A program made the position numbers and the translations under genes. The notes below the pieces were generated by a model. The model saw only the letters and a list, made by a program, of their open reading frames with translations. It was not told the origin of the DNA and ran no database searches. 64,000 bases of DNA from CAITNM01 sp021298215 (GTDB lineage Bacteria; Pseudomonadota; Alphaproteobacteria; Paracaedibacterales; CAITNM01), in NCBI GenBank assembly GCA_046309815.1, contig JBKCOJ010000007.1:102966-166965 (forward strand). The letters run 5' to 3'. Shown piece by piece: positions 1-8,797 of this stretch; the first letter of the stretch is position 1, and each line of letters starts with the position of its first letter.

Positions 1-2
1 AT

Positions 3-818
3 ACATCTCTTAAACGAAGAACTTTTGATGAGGTGCCCCCTATAAGGCCTTTCGGCATCCCTCCTTCTGTACGAGAACTAACAAATGATGAACGTCTTGA
101 AAGGCTCAGCATTATTCTGCCAGAACCACCAACAAGAATAAATAAAGTAAAGACAGCTTTCCCTTTTCAAATTACGGATCATCAATGGAAAGCATGTAAG
201 GCGCCTAGATGCTCCTCCGAAAAATTGAAAGCTTTTATTGAAGCACGATCGTATGATGTGGAAAAAACTTTTAATGCTTTTTTTTGGGATGAGCTTCTTG
301 TCATAATACGTTCAGATCCAGCCTGGGCGGCTGATATGATCTTTCAAAACTATCATGAATTATTACGCTCTTTCAGCGCAAATAAAGTTATCACCATCGG
401 TCGGAATTGGGTAGATGAATTGGGCCCTCATTACATTAGTAAAATTTTTCATTCCTCAACGACGATTATTGGCTTAATTCATGATGGAATACGTAATAAA
501 GATCTGGTAGAAAAATCCCGTTTGTTTGCATTTTCAATGCATTTATATGAAAAAATTTTGAATGAAGGACTGATGACAGACAAGATAAAATCAGCAATCT
601 TAGCTTTACTAAAAGATACTAAGGAAGAGATAGATCAACGTTTTTTTTCTTTCATGAAAAAGCACCATCTACTGCTGCATTGGTTTAATGCTTTTATCGT
701 TGAAGAGAATGTGGAAACGGATATGCTGGAAGTGCACGCACGGCAATTCAGAGGAATCGATTTATTTAGCGATGCGGAGCGAAAAATGTTTCGAATTTCA
801 ATAGTCGGAGAACAATAA
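3..818 (+). CDS. hypothetical protein, 5' end outside window
   Basis: The reading frame is open from the window edge (codon at position 3) to the TAA at 816-818. The GTG at 33 is only an internal possible start, so I treat the gene as 5'-truncated by the window. About 270 residues are visible. They are rich in alternating hydrophobic and charged helical stretches, with a proline-rich segment near the visible N-terminus (PPIRPFGIPP). I see no catalytic motif, no membrane segment and no recognisable domain. The ldhA ATG follows after 8 bases, so the two may be co-transcribed. Function unknown; the missing N-terminus could carry a signal peptide, as in many neighbours. Confidence 0.6.
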   Translation, partial: TSLKRRTFDEVPPIRPFGIPPSVRELTNDERLERLSIILPEPPTRINKVKTAFPFQITDHQWKACKAPRCSSEKLKAFIEARSYDVEKTFNAFFWDELLVIIRSDPAWAADMIFQNYHELLRSFSANKVITIGRNWVDELGPHYISKIFHSSTTIIGLIHDGIRNKDLVEKSRLFAFSMHLYEKILNEGLMTDKIKSAILALLKDTKEEIDQRFFSFMKKHHLLLHWFNAFIVEENVETDMLEVHARQFRGIDLFSDAERKMFRISIVGEQ

Positions 819-826
819 ATAATATC

Positions 827-1834
827 ATGAAAATTGCCTTCTTTGATTCAAAACCTTATGTTCAAAAAATCTTTGAAGATGCTAATCAGGGGAAACATGA
901 TTTGCGCTTTTTTCCTGTTAAACTTACGCACGAAACGGTTGAGTTAGCTAAAGGATTTGAAAGCATTTGCGTGTTTGTAAATGACTATTTAAATGCAGCT
1001 GTTCTTGAAAGCTTAAGTAATTTAGGAGTAAGACTTATTGCTTTAAGGTGCAAGGGCAGCGATAATCTTGATCTTAAAGCTTGCAAAACGCATGGCTTAG
1101 AGGCAGTTAGAGTTCCTCATTATTCACCACATGCTGTAGCTGAGCATGCGGTCGCCCTTATGCTTACTCTTAATCGTCATACCCATAAGGCATACAATCG
1201 GATTCATGAGGGAAATTTTTCTTTAGATGATTTAGTGGGCTTTGATATGCATGGGAAAACCGTAGGTGTTATTGGAGCAGGTGATATTGGTAAGATTCTT
1301 ATAAAAATTATGCTTGGTTTTGGATGTACTATTTTGGTTTATGATTTGGTTGATAAAGCAGGGGAACTAAAAGATTTTGCACCTGATAAGCTTAAGCTTG
1401 TGGATTTAGATACTCTTTACGCTAACGCTGATATTATTTCTTTGCATATTCCTTTAACAGATGAAAATCATCATCTTATTAATGCAGCTGCCATTGCAAA
1501 AATGAAAGATGGGGTGATGATCATTAATACAAGTCGAGGCGGATTAATTGATACTCAAGCGCTTATTGCAGGAATTAAGTCTAAAAAAATCGGCCATGTT
1601 GGTCTGGATGTTTATGAGCACGAAGCTAAGTATTTTTTCGAAGATTTTTCAAATTCTGTCATCACGGATGATGAGCTAGCACGATTAATTGCTTTTCCAA
1701 ACGTTTTAATTACAAGTCACCAGGCATTTTTAACAAATGAGGCCTTAAGAGATATTGCACAAACAACGCTGCTGAGTATTACAGAATTTGAGCAGGGCAA
1801 GCGCGGTAGTGAGCTCTCTTTTGGGATACGCTGA
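827..1834 (+). CDS. ldhA: D-lactate dehydrogenase (NAD-dependent)
   Basis: Fermentative D-lactate dehydrogenase of the D-2-hydroxyacid dehydrogenase family, reducing pyruvate to D-lactate with NADH in the cytosol. At 335 residues it matches the usual length of about 330. The Rossmann motif GAGDIG lies near residues 150-155. The substrate-binding Arg is in NTSRGG (about 232-238), the catalytic Glu follows in the VYEHEAK stretch, and the catalytic His is in the C-terminal SHQAF motif (about 296). The long insert with YFFED before the His is typical of the LdhA subgroup rather than of glycerate or phosphoglycerate dehydrogenases. No good Shine-Dalgarno precedes the ATG, which fits translational coupling to the gene ending 8 bases upstream. 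Intact. Confidence 0.9.
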   Translation: MKIAFFDSKPYVQKIFEDANQGKHDLRFFPVKLTHETVELAKGFESICVFVNDYLNAAVLESLSNLGVRLIALRCKGSDNLDLKACKTHGLEAVRVPHYSPHAVAEHAVALMLTLNRHTHKAYNRIHEGNFSLDDLVGFDMHGKTVGVIGAGDIGKILIKIMLGFGCTILVYDLVDKAGELKDFAPDKLKLVDLDTLYANADIISLHIPLTDENHHLINAAAIAKMKDGVMIINTSRGGLIDTQALIAGIKSKKIGHVGLDVYEHEAKYFFEDFSNSVITDDELARLIAFPNVLITSHQAFLTNEALRDIAQTTLLSITEFEQGKRGSELSFGIR

Positions 1835-1851
1835 CAGCCTATAATCTCAAG

Positions 1852-1890
1852 AGATTGCTTCGTCGCTTCGCTTCTCGCAATGACGAGAAG
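1852..1890. repeat. dispersed palindromic repeat, type A
   Basis: Imperfect inverted repeat of the form GATTGC...GCAATGACG, just downstream of ldhA. Related copies occur at 20874-20912, 21696-21736 and, weakly, 24625-24668. The spacer differs between copies while the ATTGC/GCAAT arms are kept. Confidence 0.65.
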
Positions 1891-1915
1891 GATTACCATG
1901 TCGCGTTGTCCCTAA

Positions 1916-1979
1916 TTACAGGGTGTTGTCCTTTCGCTTCATCATAAGAACGCTGGAAGCAATTGCAGCGATATTTTTA
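1916..1979 (-). pseudogene. possible tail of a lost gene
   Basis: On the minus strand a short open tail of about 20 codons, ending KRKDNTL then TAA, sits directly after the nuclease-like gene but in a different frame. It has protein-like composition (NIAAIASSVLMMK) and no start of its own. It may be the 3' end of a gene displaced by the neighbouring insertion, or chance. I cannot identify a parent gene. Confidence 0.2.
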
Positions 1980-3152
1980 CTAGAGATCTTTCTCGGTCAT
2001 AATTTCTTCAAGCTGCTCTTGGGTGATCTGTAAAGCTTGGCAAATTACTGAGTCTTGCATACCCATGGACTTCATTTGAGTAATTGCGGCACGTTTTGCT
2101 TTTTTTTCACCAACTTTTTCGCCTTCTTCATGCCCTTCTGTAAACATTTTATCAAGACGCGCGTTGTCTTCTTCAACTCGTTGCTGAAATACAAGCAAAC
2201 GATCTTGGCCAATATTACTTGTATGTAGCTCTGTATAGAATTGTTTTAAAGGCTCATTTGCAGAGGCTGTTTTAACAATATCAGGTACTTGTTTGAACAT
2301 TTCAATTTTAATTTTACCTGAAGCCATTCGTTCATCTTTCAAAGCATATAGCCAGCGATCCATATCGTCTGCAAGCTGATCAGCGGTTTTATTGAAGTTA
2401 GCTAGCATGACAAGCACAATCTTTGTATCCAGCGCACCCAAATGCCGGTTAGGATAGGCTGTATGCCGCATTTCGTAAGTATTGATAATATCAGGCTCAG
2501 CCACCGCCTCGGTTGTGTAGCGTTGTTTCATAACAGTGGGATTGAATCGTTTGTTACTAAGCACTAGCACACAAACTTCTTCGATTTTTTGCCAAAATTC
2601 TTGAGCTTGTACATCAGTTTGCCCAACTTTACGGCGCTTGCGATCCCCCATAGGTAAATCTGAGATTTTCTCTGCATCAATGCTTGCCAAGAATCTGGCG
2701 AACTCCACATGAGCTTTATCAGCATAATCTTCGGTATAGTCATTTTGCATTTCAATAAGGAAATAGCGGTCATTTTTTGTTCTACAGATAATGTCGACTC
2801 TAAAGTCTCTTCCAAGATGATCGAGGCTTTGAAATTCTTTATCTAGGTAGCTTAATTCGGCAATTTGCTTATCGCCTTGATAATTAAGAATATGGTTTAA
2901 GAAATCGATCAATATAAAAGAATTAGAAAAGGCTCGTTTAAATCCAAAGTCAGTACAAGGATTAATGATATCAAAGGATTCCCCTGGTTGTGGTAGAACA
3001 AGTCGAACAGATGAAGAGGAATGAGAGGCCGGACGATCTTCCTCCATCGCAAACCCAGAGGAAATAAAACTTACGGCTAAACAGAAGATGAAGAATCCCG
3101 ATAAGAATCTTTGATTTTTTTGAAAGAACATGGGGCTCTCCAGGGTAATCAT
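1980..3152 (-). CDS. secreted PD-(D/E)XK nuclease-family (Rpn/transposase-like) protein
   Basis: Residues 61-140 match the PD-(D/E)XK nuclease family usually annotated as Rpn or PD-(D/E)XK family transposase. The sequence shows NPCTDFGFKRAF, then RDFRVDI with the metal-binding Asp near 120, then FLIEMQ with Glu 134 and Gln 136, the family's E-x-Q variant. The C-terminus (about 340-390) has a charged helix and a small helix-turn-helix-like tail. The odd feature is a clear signal peptide at the N-terminus: a hydrophobic core FFIFCLAVSF, likely cleaved after SSGFA, with an acidic mature start. Normal Rpn proteins are cytosolic. Good Shine-Dalgarno sequences precede both Met1 (AGGAGG) and Met8 (GGAG). 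Export of a nuclease suggests a host- or competitor-directed role, which is inference. Confidence 0.8.
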   Translation of the reverse strand: MITLESPMFFQKNQRFLSGFFIFCLAVSFISSGFAMEEDRPASHSSSSVRLVLPQPGESFDIINPCTDFGFKRAFSNSFILIDFLNHILNYQGDKQIAELSYLDKEFQSLDHLGRDFRVDIICRTKNDRYFLIEMQNDYTEDYADKAHVEFARFLASIDAEKISDLPMGDRKRRKVGQTDVQAQEFWQKIEEVCVLVLSNKRFNPTVMKQRYTTEAVAEPDIINTYEMRHTAYPNRHLGALDTKIVLVMLANFNKTADQLADDMDRWLYALKDERMASGKIKIEMFKQVPDIVKTASANEPLKQFYTELHTSNIGQDRLLVFQQRVEEDNARLDKMFTEGHEEGEKVGEKKAKRAAITQMKSMGMQDSVICQALQITQEQLEEIMTEKDL

Positions 3153-3256
3153 TTCTGCTTTCCTCCTACAGTATTTCTGCTATTTTTTCAAGAAAAAAGA
3201 ATAAAATTGCTTTGGAAAGGAAGAATAAATTAATGAGGAGCTATTAATCAGGCTAT

Positions 3257-4186
3257 CTAACTCTTCTGATAAACTTCTGCGACATTTTTCAGCATGGAGA
3301 GCGTTTCCTCGTACGAACGCTGAAAGCAGTTTCGACCAATGATTGAGCCAAAACCACCAGCATTCGCAATGGCTTTTGCATCGTTCACGACATCTTTGGT
3401 ATCTTTCTTTTCAAGGCCAGAAAATATCACGATTCTTTTGCCATTAAAACACCCGCGTACAACAACCTTTATACGGTCTTCCAAAGTTTTAATTGGAATT
3501 TTATTCTCTTCAAAGGCCTTCTTATTTTCTGAATTCTCTAGGTGTTCGGTTGGCAATTTAACCTTAATAATATGCGCTCCTAAAAGCGCTGCCATGTGAG
3601 CACCATAGCTTATGATATCAACCGCGCGCTCACCATCTTTTGAAAGATTGCCTCTGGGGTATGACCACACGACTACGCCAAGGCCGACGGCTTTTGCTTC
3701 GGCAGCGAGTTCGCGTAATTCTTCAAACTGATCAAGACTTGCGTCTGAACCTGGATAAATTGTAAAGCCAATGGCGCTGCAGCCAAGGCGTAGCGCGTCC
3801 TCAATGGTTGCGGTAATTGCTTGGTCAGGCGCTAAATCCTTATTCATTAAGCTATTGGAGCTATTCATTTTTAAAATGAGTGGCACTTGCCCGCAATAGG
3901 TGGCAGCACCAGCTTCGAGCCATCCTAGTGGTGCTGCGTACGCAGACATTCCGGCATTGATCGCCAATTTATATAAATAATGAGGATCGTACGCTGCAGG
4001 GTTGCTTGCGTAAGAGCGATCTGGCCCATGCTCAAACCCTTGATCAACTGCTAGGACCAATAATTTACCTGTGCCCCCTACTCGGCCATTCATTAACATT
4101 CTTGCCAGATTTGCTTTTGAACCTGGATTGTCTGTTTCGTAGAAGTTGAGAATTTTTTGAACTTTTCGAGAAACGCGCATGGACAT
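3257..4186 (-). CDS. fbaB: class I fructose-bisphosphate aldolase (FbaB/DhnA type)
   Basis: Schiff-base aldolase of the archaeal-type class I family, interconverting fructose 1,6-bisphosphate with dihydroxyacetone phosphate and glyceraldehyde 3-phosphate. The 309-residue length is close to the family's. Diagnostic segments are VLAVDQGFEHGP near residue 45, the APLGWLEAG stretch near 85, WSYPRG near 174, and AHIIKVKLPTE (204-214) holding the candidate catalytic lysine (208 or 210). Near the C-terminus GGFGSIIGRNCFQR supplies the phosphate-binding loop. No signal peptide; cytosolic. It stands alone on this strand between two secreted accessory genes. Confidence 0.92.
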   Translation of the reverse strand: MSMRVSRKVQKILNFYETDNPGSKANLARMLMNGRVGGTGKLLVLAVDQGFEHGPDRSYASNPAAYDPHYLYKLAINAGMSAYAAPLGWLEAGAATYCGQVPLILKMNSSNSLMNKDLAPDQAITATIEDALRLGCSAIGFTIYPGSDASLDQFEELRELAAEAKAVGLGVVVWSYPRGNLSKDGERAVDIISYGAHMAALLGAHIIKVKLPTEHLENSENKKAFEENKIPIKTLEDRIKVVVRGCFNGKRIVIFSGLEKKDTKDVVNDAKAIANAGGFGSIIGRNCFQRSYEETLSMLKNVAEVYQKS

Positions 4187-4280
4187 AAGTATTATAAATA
4201 ATACTTAAATACTACACGAAAAAAGTACTGGTAGAAAGCCTGAAGCCTCTAAAGCAAATATAAAAATCTATCTAATATTA

Positions 4281-5978
4281 CTATTTCAAATGCGGACAAA
4301 GATCTTTTAGCATTTTTCTATCTTGCTTTGAGTACCCAGTTTTACCCAACTGAAGGTACTGCAACGTTTTATATATACCGCTTTCAATGATAATTTTCTT
4401 CAATAGCTTCGCGTTTGTTAAAGCATGATTTCCTTTCAACCGCAGAATTTGTATACCTTTAGCCATATAATCGGATAGATTATCTGCGATAACTTTTAAG
4501 TCATTATTCGTTAAACTTCTGTCTGCAGCTTTAAATTCACGTCTTGCACTTATGATTGCAGCGTCTCTTGGAGATTTTGCATCCTCATATTCTCGGTCAT
4601 CAACAAAAGAAGTAATCGCCCAATCAAGAACTTTGTTATGGCATTTATAATCATAGCCTTTAGCACCAGGTAGAACATGATTATTCACAAAATGTCGCGC
4701 ATGATATAGGGAAGGTTTCCATTTATTTTCAAAGCCGCGCAATCTTTCAATAATATTTGAGTGACGAAAAACAGAGGCTGATAAATCTAGACCATAATCG
4801 CCTATATTCATTGCACTAAGTGGTGCGTAACGCGTATTATTTCGTCCTCCATCTACATCATTGTTATGTGCTCTTACGTATTCTAACCCTTGGTATTGCG
4901 TGTATCTCTCATGTTTATATGAATCGGCTAATTGCGGATTTATATCTTTTAATATTTCTATTAATGTTTTCTTTTCTCCTAAACCTTGATAAATCTTATC
5001 TACCCTTCTGTAAATTGTGCTTATGTATTCTTCTGTAATGGGTACGCCGAGAATACTGCTAGATGCGCGGGCGTATCCTTGTAACCTTGTTAAATATTGA
5101 TGTTCAAGACGAACTTGTTCTGCCCATCTTTCCAACGCTAATCCTGTTATGCATCTTCTGCCTGAATAATAAAGATCTTTTGGAGATTTTTTTCGCATTT
5201 CAGGAAAGCTGAAAAACACCGTATGACCTCTTCCTGAAGAATTTACATATTCAAAAAAAGTACGTTCATTATCAACACTGATAATATGGTGATCTTCATT
5301 GCCTGTTGGATGCACAATACAATTTTCTTGCCGACAATCTTCTGGATCAACCAGCATTGACCAAATAATTTGTGCTGCTATTTGTACTGGATCATATTGA
5401 TATTGGTTTAAATTTCTTCCTGACCTAATTACGTCTGCTAGCTTGTTTCCTTCTATAAATTTAGAGATAGAGAATACTTTTCCATTCATTACAAGGGTTT
5501 CTGTATCTGTTTTTGTAGTCTGAAATGGAGTTCTTTCCCAATTACCTACCATTTCTGCAAAAATTGTTTGATAGAGTAAATTGCTTGCTTTATCAAGGCC
5601 AGGTGCTTCTGGATTTAGCTTGAAACAGAGTTTGTTCTTATAAATACCTACCGCTCGGGTACCACTATTAGGTCGATGAATTTTGACACCTGATATGCTA
5701 CGTGTTTCTCCTTTTTGAAATAATGCGGGAACAAACTCTTCTCTATTCATCAATATATGCCTTGGATCATATACTTGCTGAGTTATTACACCACCTCTTC
5801 CATCACTAAAATGGATGGTGACTAAATTTTCTGAATGATGCCGCAAAGGAGGTTTGTATAATGTGTAATCACCATCTAATCGTCGTTTGATGCCTGTAAA
5901 AAACTCATCAACTTGAATTATCCCTTCGCTTGAGAAAATTTGCCAAAAATAGCAAAAGAATAAAAAGACAATGCGCAT
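4281..5978 (-). CDS. secreted kinase-like protein with C-terminal leucine-rich stretch
   Basis: Signal peptide at residues 1-18 (FLFFCYFWQIFSSEG). Residues about 110-245 show the order expected of a degenerate PI3/4-kinase or actin-fragmin-kinase-like fold: Lys120 in CFKLNPEAPG, a hinge-like SKFIEGNKL, a catalytic-loop-like DCRQEN (Asp214 with Asn219 four residues on), and a metal-binding-like SVDNE (Asp236). A helical middle region follows. The last 80 residues contain a leucine-rich pattern (IQILRLKGN, LQYLQLGKTG) resembling one or two leucine-rich repeats. At 565 residues with an export signal it resembles kinase effectors of amoeba-associated bacteria. The kinase assignment rests on motif order only, and substrate is unknown. 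Confidence 0.65.
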   Translation of the reverse strand: MRIVFLFFCYFWQIFSSEGIIQVDEFFTGIKRRLDGDYTLYKPPLRHHSENLVTIHFSDGRGGVITQQVYDPRHILMNREEFVPALFQKGETRSISGVKIHRPNSGTRAVGIYKNKLCFKLNPEAPGLDKASNLLYQTIFAEMVGNWERTPFQTTKTDTETLVMNGKVFSISKFIEGNKLADVIRSGRNLNQYQYDPVQIAAQIIWSMLVDPEDCRQENCIVHPTGNEDHHIISVDNERTFFEYVNSSGRGHTVFFSFPEMRKKSPKDLYYSGRRCITGLALERWAEQVRLEHQYLTRLQGYARASSSILGVPITEEYISTIYRRVDKIYQGLGEKKTLIEILKDINPQLADSYKHERYTQYQGLEYVRAHNNDVDGGRNNTRYAPLSAMNIGDYGLDLSASVFRHSNIIERLRGFENKWKPSLYHARHFVNNHVLPGAKGYDYKCHNKVLDWAITSFVDDREYEDAKSPRDAAIISARREFKAADRSLTNNDLKVIADNLSDYMAKGIQILRLKGNHALTNAKLLKKIIIESGIYKTLQYLQLGKTGYSKQDRKMLKDLCPHLK

Positions 5979-6082
5979 GAGTTTCTCCTTTTGAAGAATA
6001 TCTCCATACGAGCATGGTAACCCTAAAATAAAGTTTAGTAACCTGTATGATTATGCAATTGAGATGAGAATGCATCCAGCAA

Positions 6083-6580
6083 TCAGCTAATTTTGTTTTG
6101 AATTATTTGCAGTATTTCTGCCTGCCATTGGGAAGAATCTTGATTGCGTATTTTTTTAAGAAAATCAACTCGCTCTTTGGGTAAAACATTGATGAGTTGT
6201 TGGGCGTGTTCTGTGGTTAAATTATTGAGTGTTGTAAGATGTGCCACGGGCAATTTCATTACGGCACGAATTACATAACACTTTTCATAGATATTCATTT
6301 TTTGGAAGAAACGCTGCACGATGGCGATAAATTCTTCGGTTAAATATTCTTGAGCGGCAGGAGCCAGTGCAAGTTGTACGCGTTGCTTGCTAGAAGGGAA
6401 CAGGCCTGAGCATAGCCTATTTTCTACTTCCTGATGTGTCATGAAAGATAGAGTGGATTTTTCTTGCTCACTATCAAATTCATCACTTGCCCAGAACGGA
6501 TTCTGCGTTAAGGCGACGACCAGCATCAAAAATATGCCCCATTGTTTTTTCATGAACGTGCTTGAAATACCTTTCTTCAT
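6083..6580 (-). CDS. small secreted protein, unknown
   Basis: 165 residues. The start could be Met1 or Met10; either leaves a signal peptide with the core WGIFLMLVVALTQ, likely cut near NPFWA, giving an acidic mature N-terminus (SDEFDSEQE). The rest is helical, with a leucine- and lysine-rich middle (FFQKMNIYEKCYVIRAVMK). No domain recognised. It is followed by an AT-rich gap and then divergently by the secreted gene starting at 6792. Confidence 0.6.
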   Translation of the reverse strand: MKKGISSTFMKKQWGIFLMLVVALTQNPFWASDEFDSEQEKSTLSFMTHQEVENRLCSGLFPSSKQRVQLALAPAAQEYLTEEFIAIVQRFFQKMNIYEKCYVIRAVMKLPVAHLTTLNNLTTEHAQQLINVLPKERVDFLKKIRNQDSSQWQAEILQIIQNKIS

Positions 6581-6791
6581 ACATTATTGCAGGTTTTGTT
6601 TAATATTACATTAAACCTTTTTTCTAGCCTTTACTGAGGCTTTGCGTATTGTTGCATCTTCAACTTTTGTTGAAAAAGTAGTTAATATGAGTCCTCATCG
6701 TAGGGCATAAAATTTTATAGATTATTAATACTTTTACTCATAAATTATGCTATAGTAAAAAAACAATATATGATTATTTTTTATTATAAAT

Positions 6792-7283
6792 ATGACGATT
6801 TTCCTAATTTTATCACTTTTTATTGCAGAACATAGTGTTTTTTCGGCGTTCCATGATGATAGTTGTGAAGAGGAAGAATCTGTTCATTCTCCTACTGTGC
6901 AAGATTTCAATGGAACTGCAAGAAGCGATACCATCCCAGAAGATCCTGAAAGTCAAGCTTACCAATTAAAGCATCTTTTGTACCCAGCTTATGACTTTCC
7001 AGAAATAGAGGGAAATTTATTGAAGCAAAAAGTTAATCATGTTACTCAGGAAAATTCAAAAGCGATCCAAACTGCATTGCAGATGACAACTAAATGTAAA
7101 CGAGTGTTTCCCTTTGCCTGTGATCAACGAATTTTTGCATGGTACCTTACACCAAGTAATTCGGAAATATCTATTAAGTCTTTTATTCCTGCCTTTAGAG
7201 AAACACCAGATGAGCAGCTTGTCGAAATTAATGAGGCGTTACGTACCCTGCCTTTATTTTTTTCAAGAAGTGCATTTAATTAG
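6792..7283 (+). CDS. secreted protein, 5' part of a gene interrupted by an amber codon
   Basis: The N-terminus is a signal peptide (LILSLFIAEHSVFSAF) followed by an acidic stretch (DDSCEEEES). The frame ends at TAG (7281-7283), but the same frame stays open from 7284 to 7799, so the stop is probably a nonsense mutation in a gene of about 335 codons. Just before the stop lies ALRTLPLFFSRSAFN. Just after it lies DGYL, then CRAVNDEV. Together these resemble the helical leucine/proline pattern of an F-box, a weak resemblance by eye only. The upstream gap is AT-rich with no clear Shine-Dalgarno. Confidence 0.55.
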   Translation: MTIFLILSLFIAEHSVFSAFHDDSCEEEESVHSPTVQDFNGTARSDTIPEDPESQAYQLKHLLYPAYDFPEIEGNLLKQKVNHVTQENSKAIQTALQMTTKCKRVFPFACDQRIFAWYLTPSNSEISIKSFIPAFRETPDEQLVEINEALRTLPLFFSRSAFN

Positions 7284-7799
7284 GTGATTGATGGGTACCT
7301 AGAAGGTGATACACTATTTCCTCAAAAATGGCTAAATGTGGCAGCGACTTGCCGTGCTGTGAACGACGAGGTTTTGCAACTTGTGGATGCGGATGAGGGC
7401 TTTGAGGTGGGATATCATCTGATGCATTTCATGCAGTATCGTTCAAAAGATTTAATTAGGTACTATGTTGAAGCGCTTGCTGAAAATGTTCGGAAAATTG
7501 AGGATCGTTATTATCCCTTATATTGCTTGAGTCGCCGTTTGAAAGAGCACGATGAATTGCAATATACACTTTTACGAGCACTCAAAGAAAAACATGACAG
7601 AGATTTTGAAGGGTTATTTGCAGAAGCGACGGAGCTTATCGATACGATCAAAAGAAAGCGATACGATGGCGCAATGGCTTCTTTATTTATTAATCAGTTT
7701 GTTGAGGAATCCTCAGGAGCTTTGTTTGTCAGTGAGTTTGTGGAAGAACCTACTGGAGATCCCCAAAAGAAGTTAATTGAGCTAGCGCCCGATTTATAG
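7284..7799 (+). pseudogene. 3' part of amber-interrupted secreted gene
   Basis: In-frame continuation of the gene starting at 6792. The first codon is GTG directly after the TAG and there is no Shine-Dalgarno, so independent translation is unlikely. It encodes 171 helical residues: a possible F-box-like remainder (LFPQKWLNVAATCRAVNDE), then charged helices with an EFVEE repeat near the end (NQFVEESSG, SEFVEEPTG). Whether read-through occurs cannot be told from sequence. Confidence 0.55.
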
Positions 7800-7879
7800 A
7801 AACTATTCCTTCTAAGCGGTTGAGTAAAATACATTACCGTATTAAGGTAAGATGGAGGGTTAGGTTAGGAGGTTGAATT

Positions 7880-8701
7880 ATGAAACGGATTTTTGCTCTC
7901 TTAATCTCTAGCTTTAATGCTTTTGCATTTCCTATCCCTGAAACACATAAGAAAATCTATGGAGATGCTTTAGCCTATGCGACCCATATGCATGCGGGAC
8001 AAAAGCGAAAAGTAACAAAAGAACCGTACATCGTTCACCCCATTGAGGTATCAAATATCGTTGTTTTATATGGCTTGCCAGAAGATAGCGATGTTGTCGT
8101 TGCAGGACTTTTGCATGATGTTCCAGAAGATACAAAAGATAAGCCACCATATATGGAAAGTTCAATGAAGACACCTAAAAAGTTTATGATTTCCAGGCGA
8201 TTTCAAGAAATTTATCAGATGTTTGGCCGCAATGTGGCAGAGCTTATTTACAAGGTTACACACACTTCCATGCTAAAGGATGGAGAAAAGCAAGGAGATT
8301 GGCTTGATGATAACCTTGATTATGCAAAACAGTTAAATACATGTTCTGAACAGGTTATTTTACTTTCAGCGGCCGATAAGCTTAGCAATTTACGCTGCAT
8401 GATTATGGAATTAGCGCAAAAGATTATCGAAAATCCTGATAATTTGATTCAAGCAAAAGCTGAGTATTGGGCAAATTTTGGACGCAAAAAATATCCCGAC
8501 TATGTGGTGTTGGGTAAATTTATCAATCTTTTCGGCTTATACAAATTGCATCTTCAAGCGAAATATCCGGATTTGATTAAAGATCTTCATCAAGCAATGC
8601 TCAGCATTTGGAGTTTGCACCATACGACTTCTGTAGAAGAAGCGAGAAGAATTTTGGAAGAAAATGCAGCTTTTCAGGAACAGTATCAGCACGCAGAGTA
8701 A
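7880..8701 (+). CDS. secreted HD-domain (p)ppGpp hydrolase-like protein
   Basis: A stand-alone HD domain of the RelA/SpoT/MESH1 type, which hydrolyses the alarmone (p)ppGpp. Visible motifs in order are HMHAGQKRK (36-44), EPYIVHP with metal His53, GLLHDVPEDT with His79-Asp80 and the Glu83-Asp84 pair, and LLSAADKLSN with Asp166. All metal and hydrolase residues expected of the family are present; synthetase and TGS/ACT domains are absent. Unusually, residues 1-17 (RIFALLISSFNAFAFP) look like a signal peptide, which would place the enzyme outside the cytosol. A strong AGGAGG lies 9 bases before the ATG. The last 20 bases of the gene recur at 9709-9728. Confidence 0.8.
   Translation: MKRIFALLISSFNAFAFPIPETHKKIYGDALAYATHMHAGQKRKVTKEPYIVHPIEVSNIVVLYGLPEDSDVVVAGLLHDVPEDTKDKPPYMESSMKTPKKFMISRRFQEIYQMFGRNVAELIYKVTHTSMLKDGEKQGDWLDDNLDYAKQLNTCSEQVILLSAADKLSNLRCMIMELAQKIIENPDNLIQAKAEYWANFGRKKYPDYVVLGKFINLFGLYKLHLQAKYPDLIKDLHQAMLSIWSLHHTTSVEEARRILEENAAFQEQYQHAE
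8681..8700 (+). repeat. 20-bp direct repeat, copy 1 (3' end of HD-domain gene)
   Basis: Codes the last residues QYQHAE and the first two bases of the stop codon of the HD-domain gene. An exact second copy lies at 9709-9728, beyond the secreted gene 8798-9706. The copies diverge at the final stop base (TAA here, TAG there). Confidence 0.85.
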
Positions 8702-8797
8702 ATAGCTTAGAGGTTACTAAAGTAATCCGTGTCTTGCCTTGAAGATATATACTAAACTCTATAATATGCAAATAACAATTCAAATATAAGAAATAAA

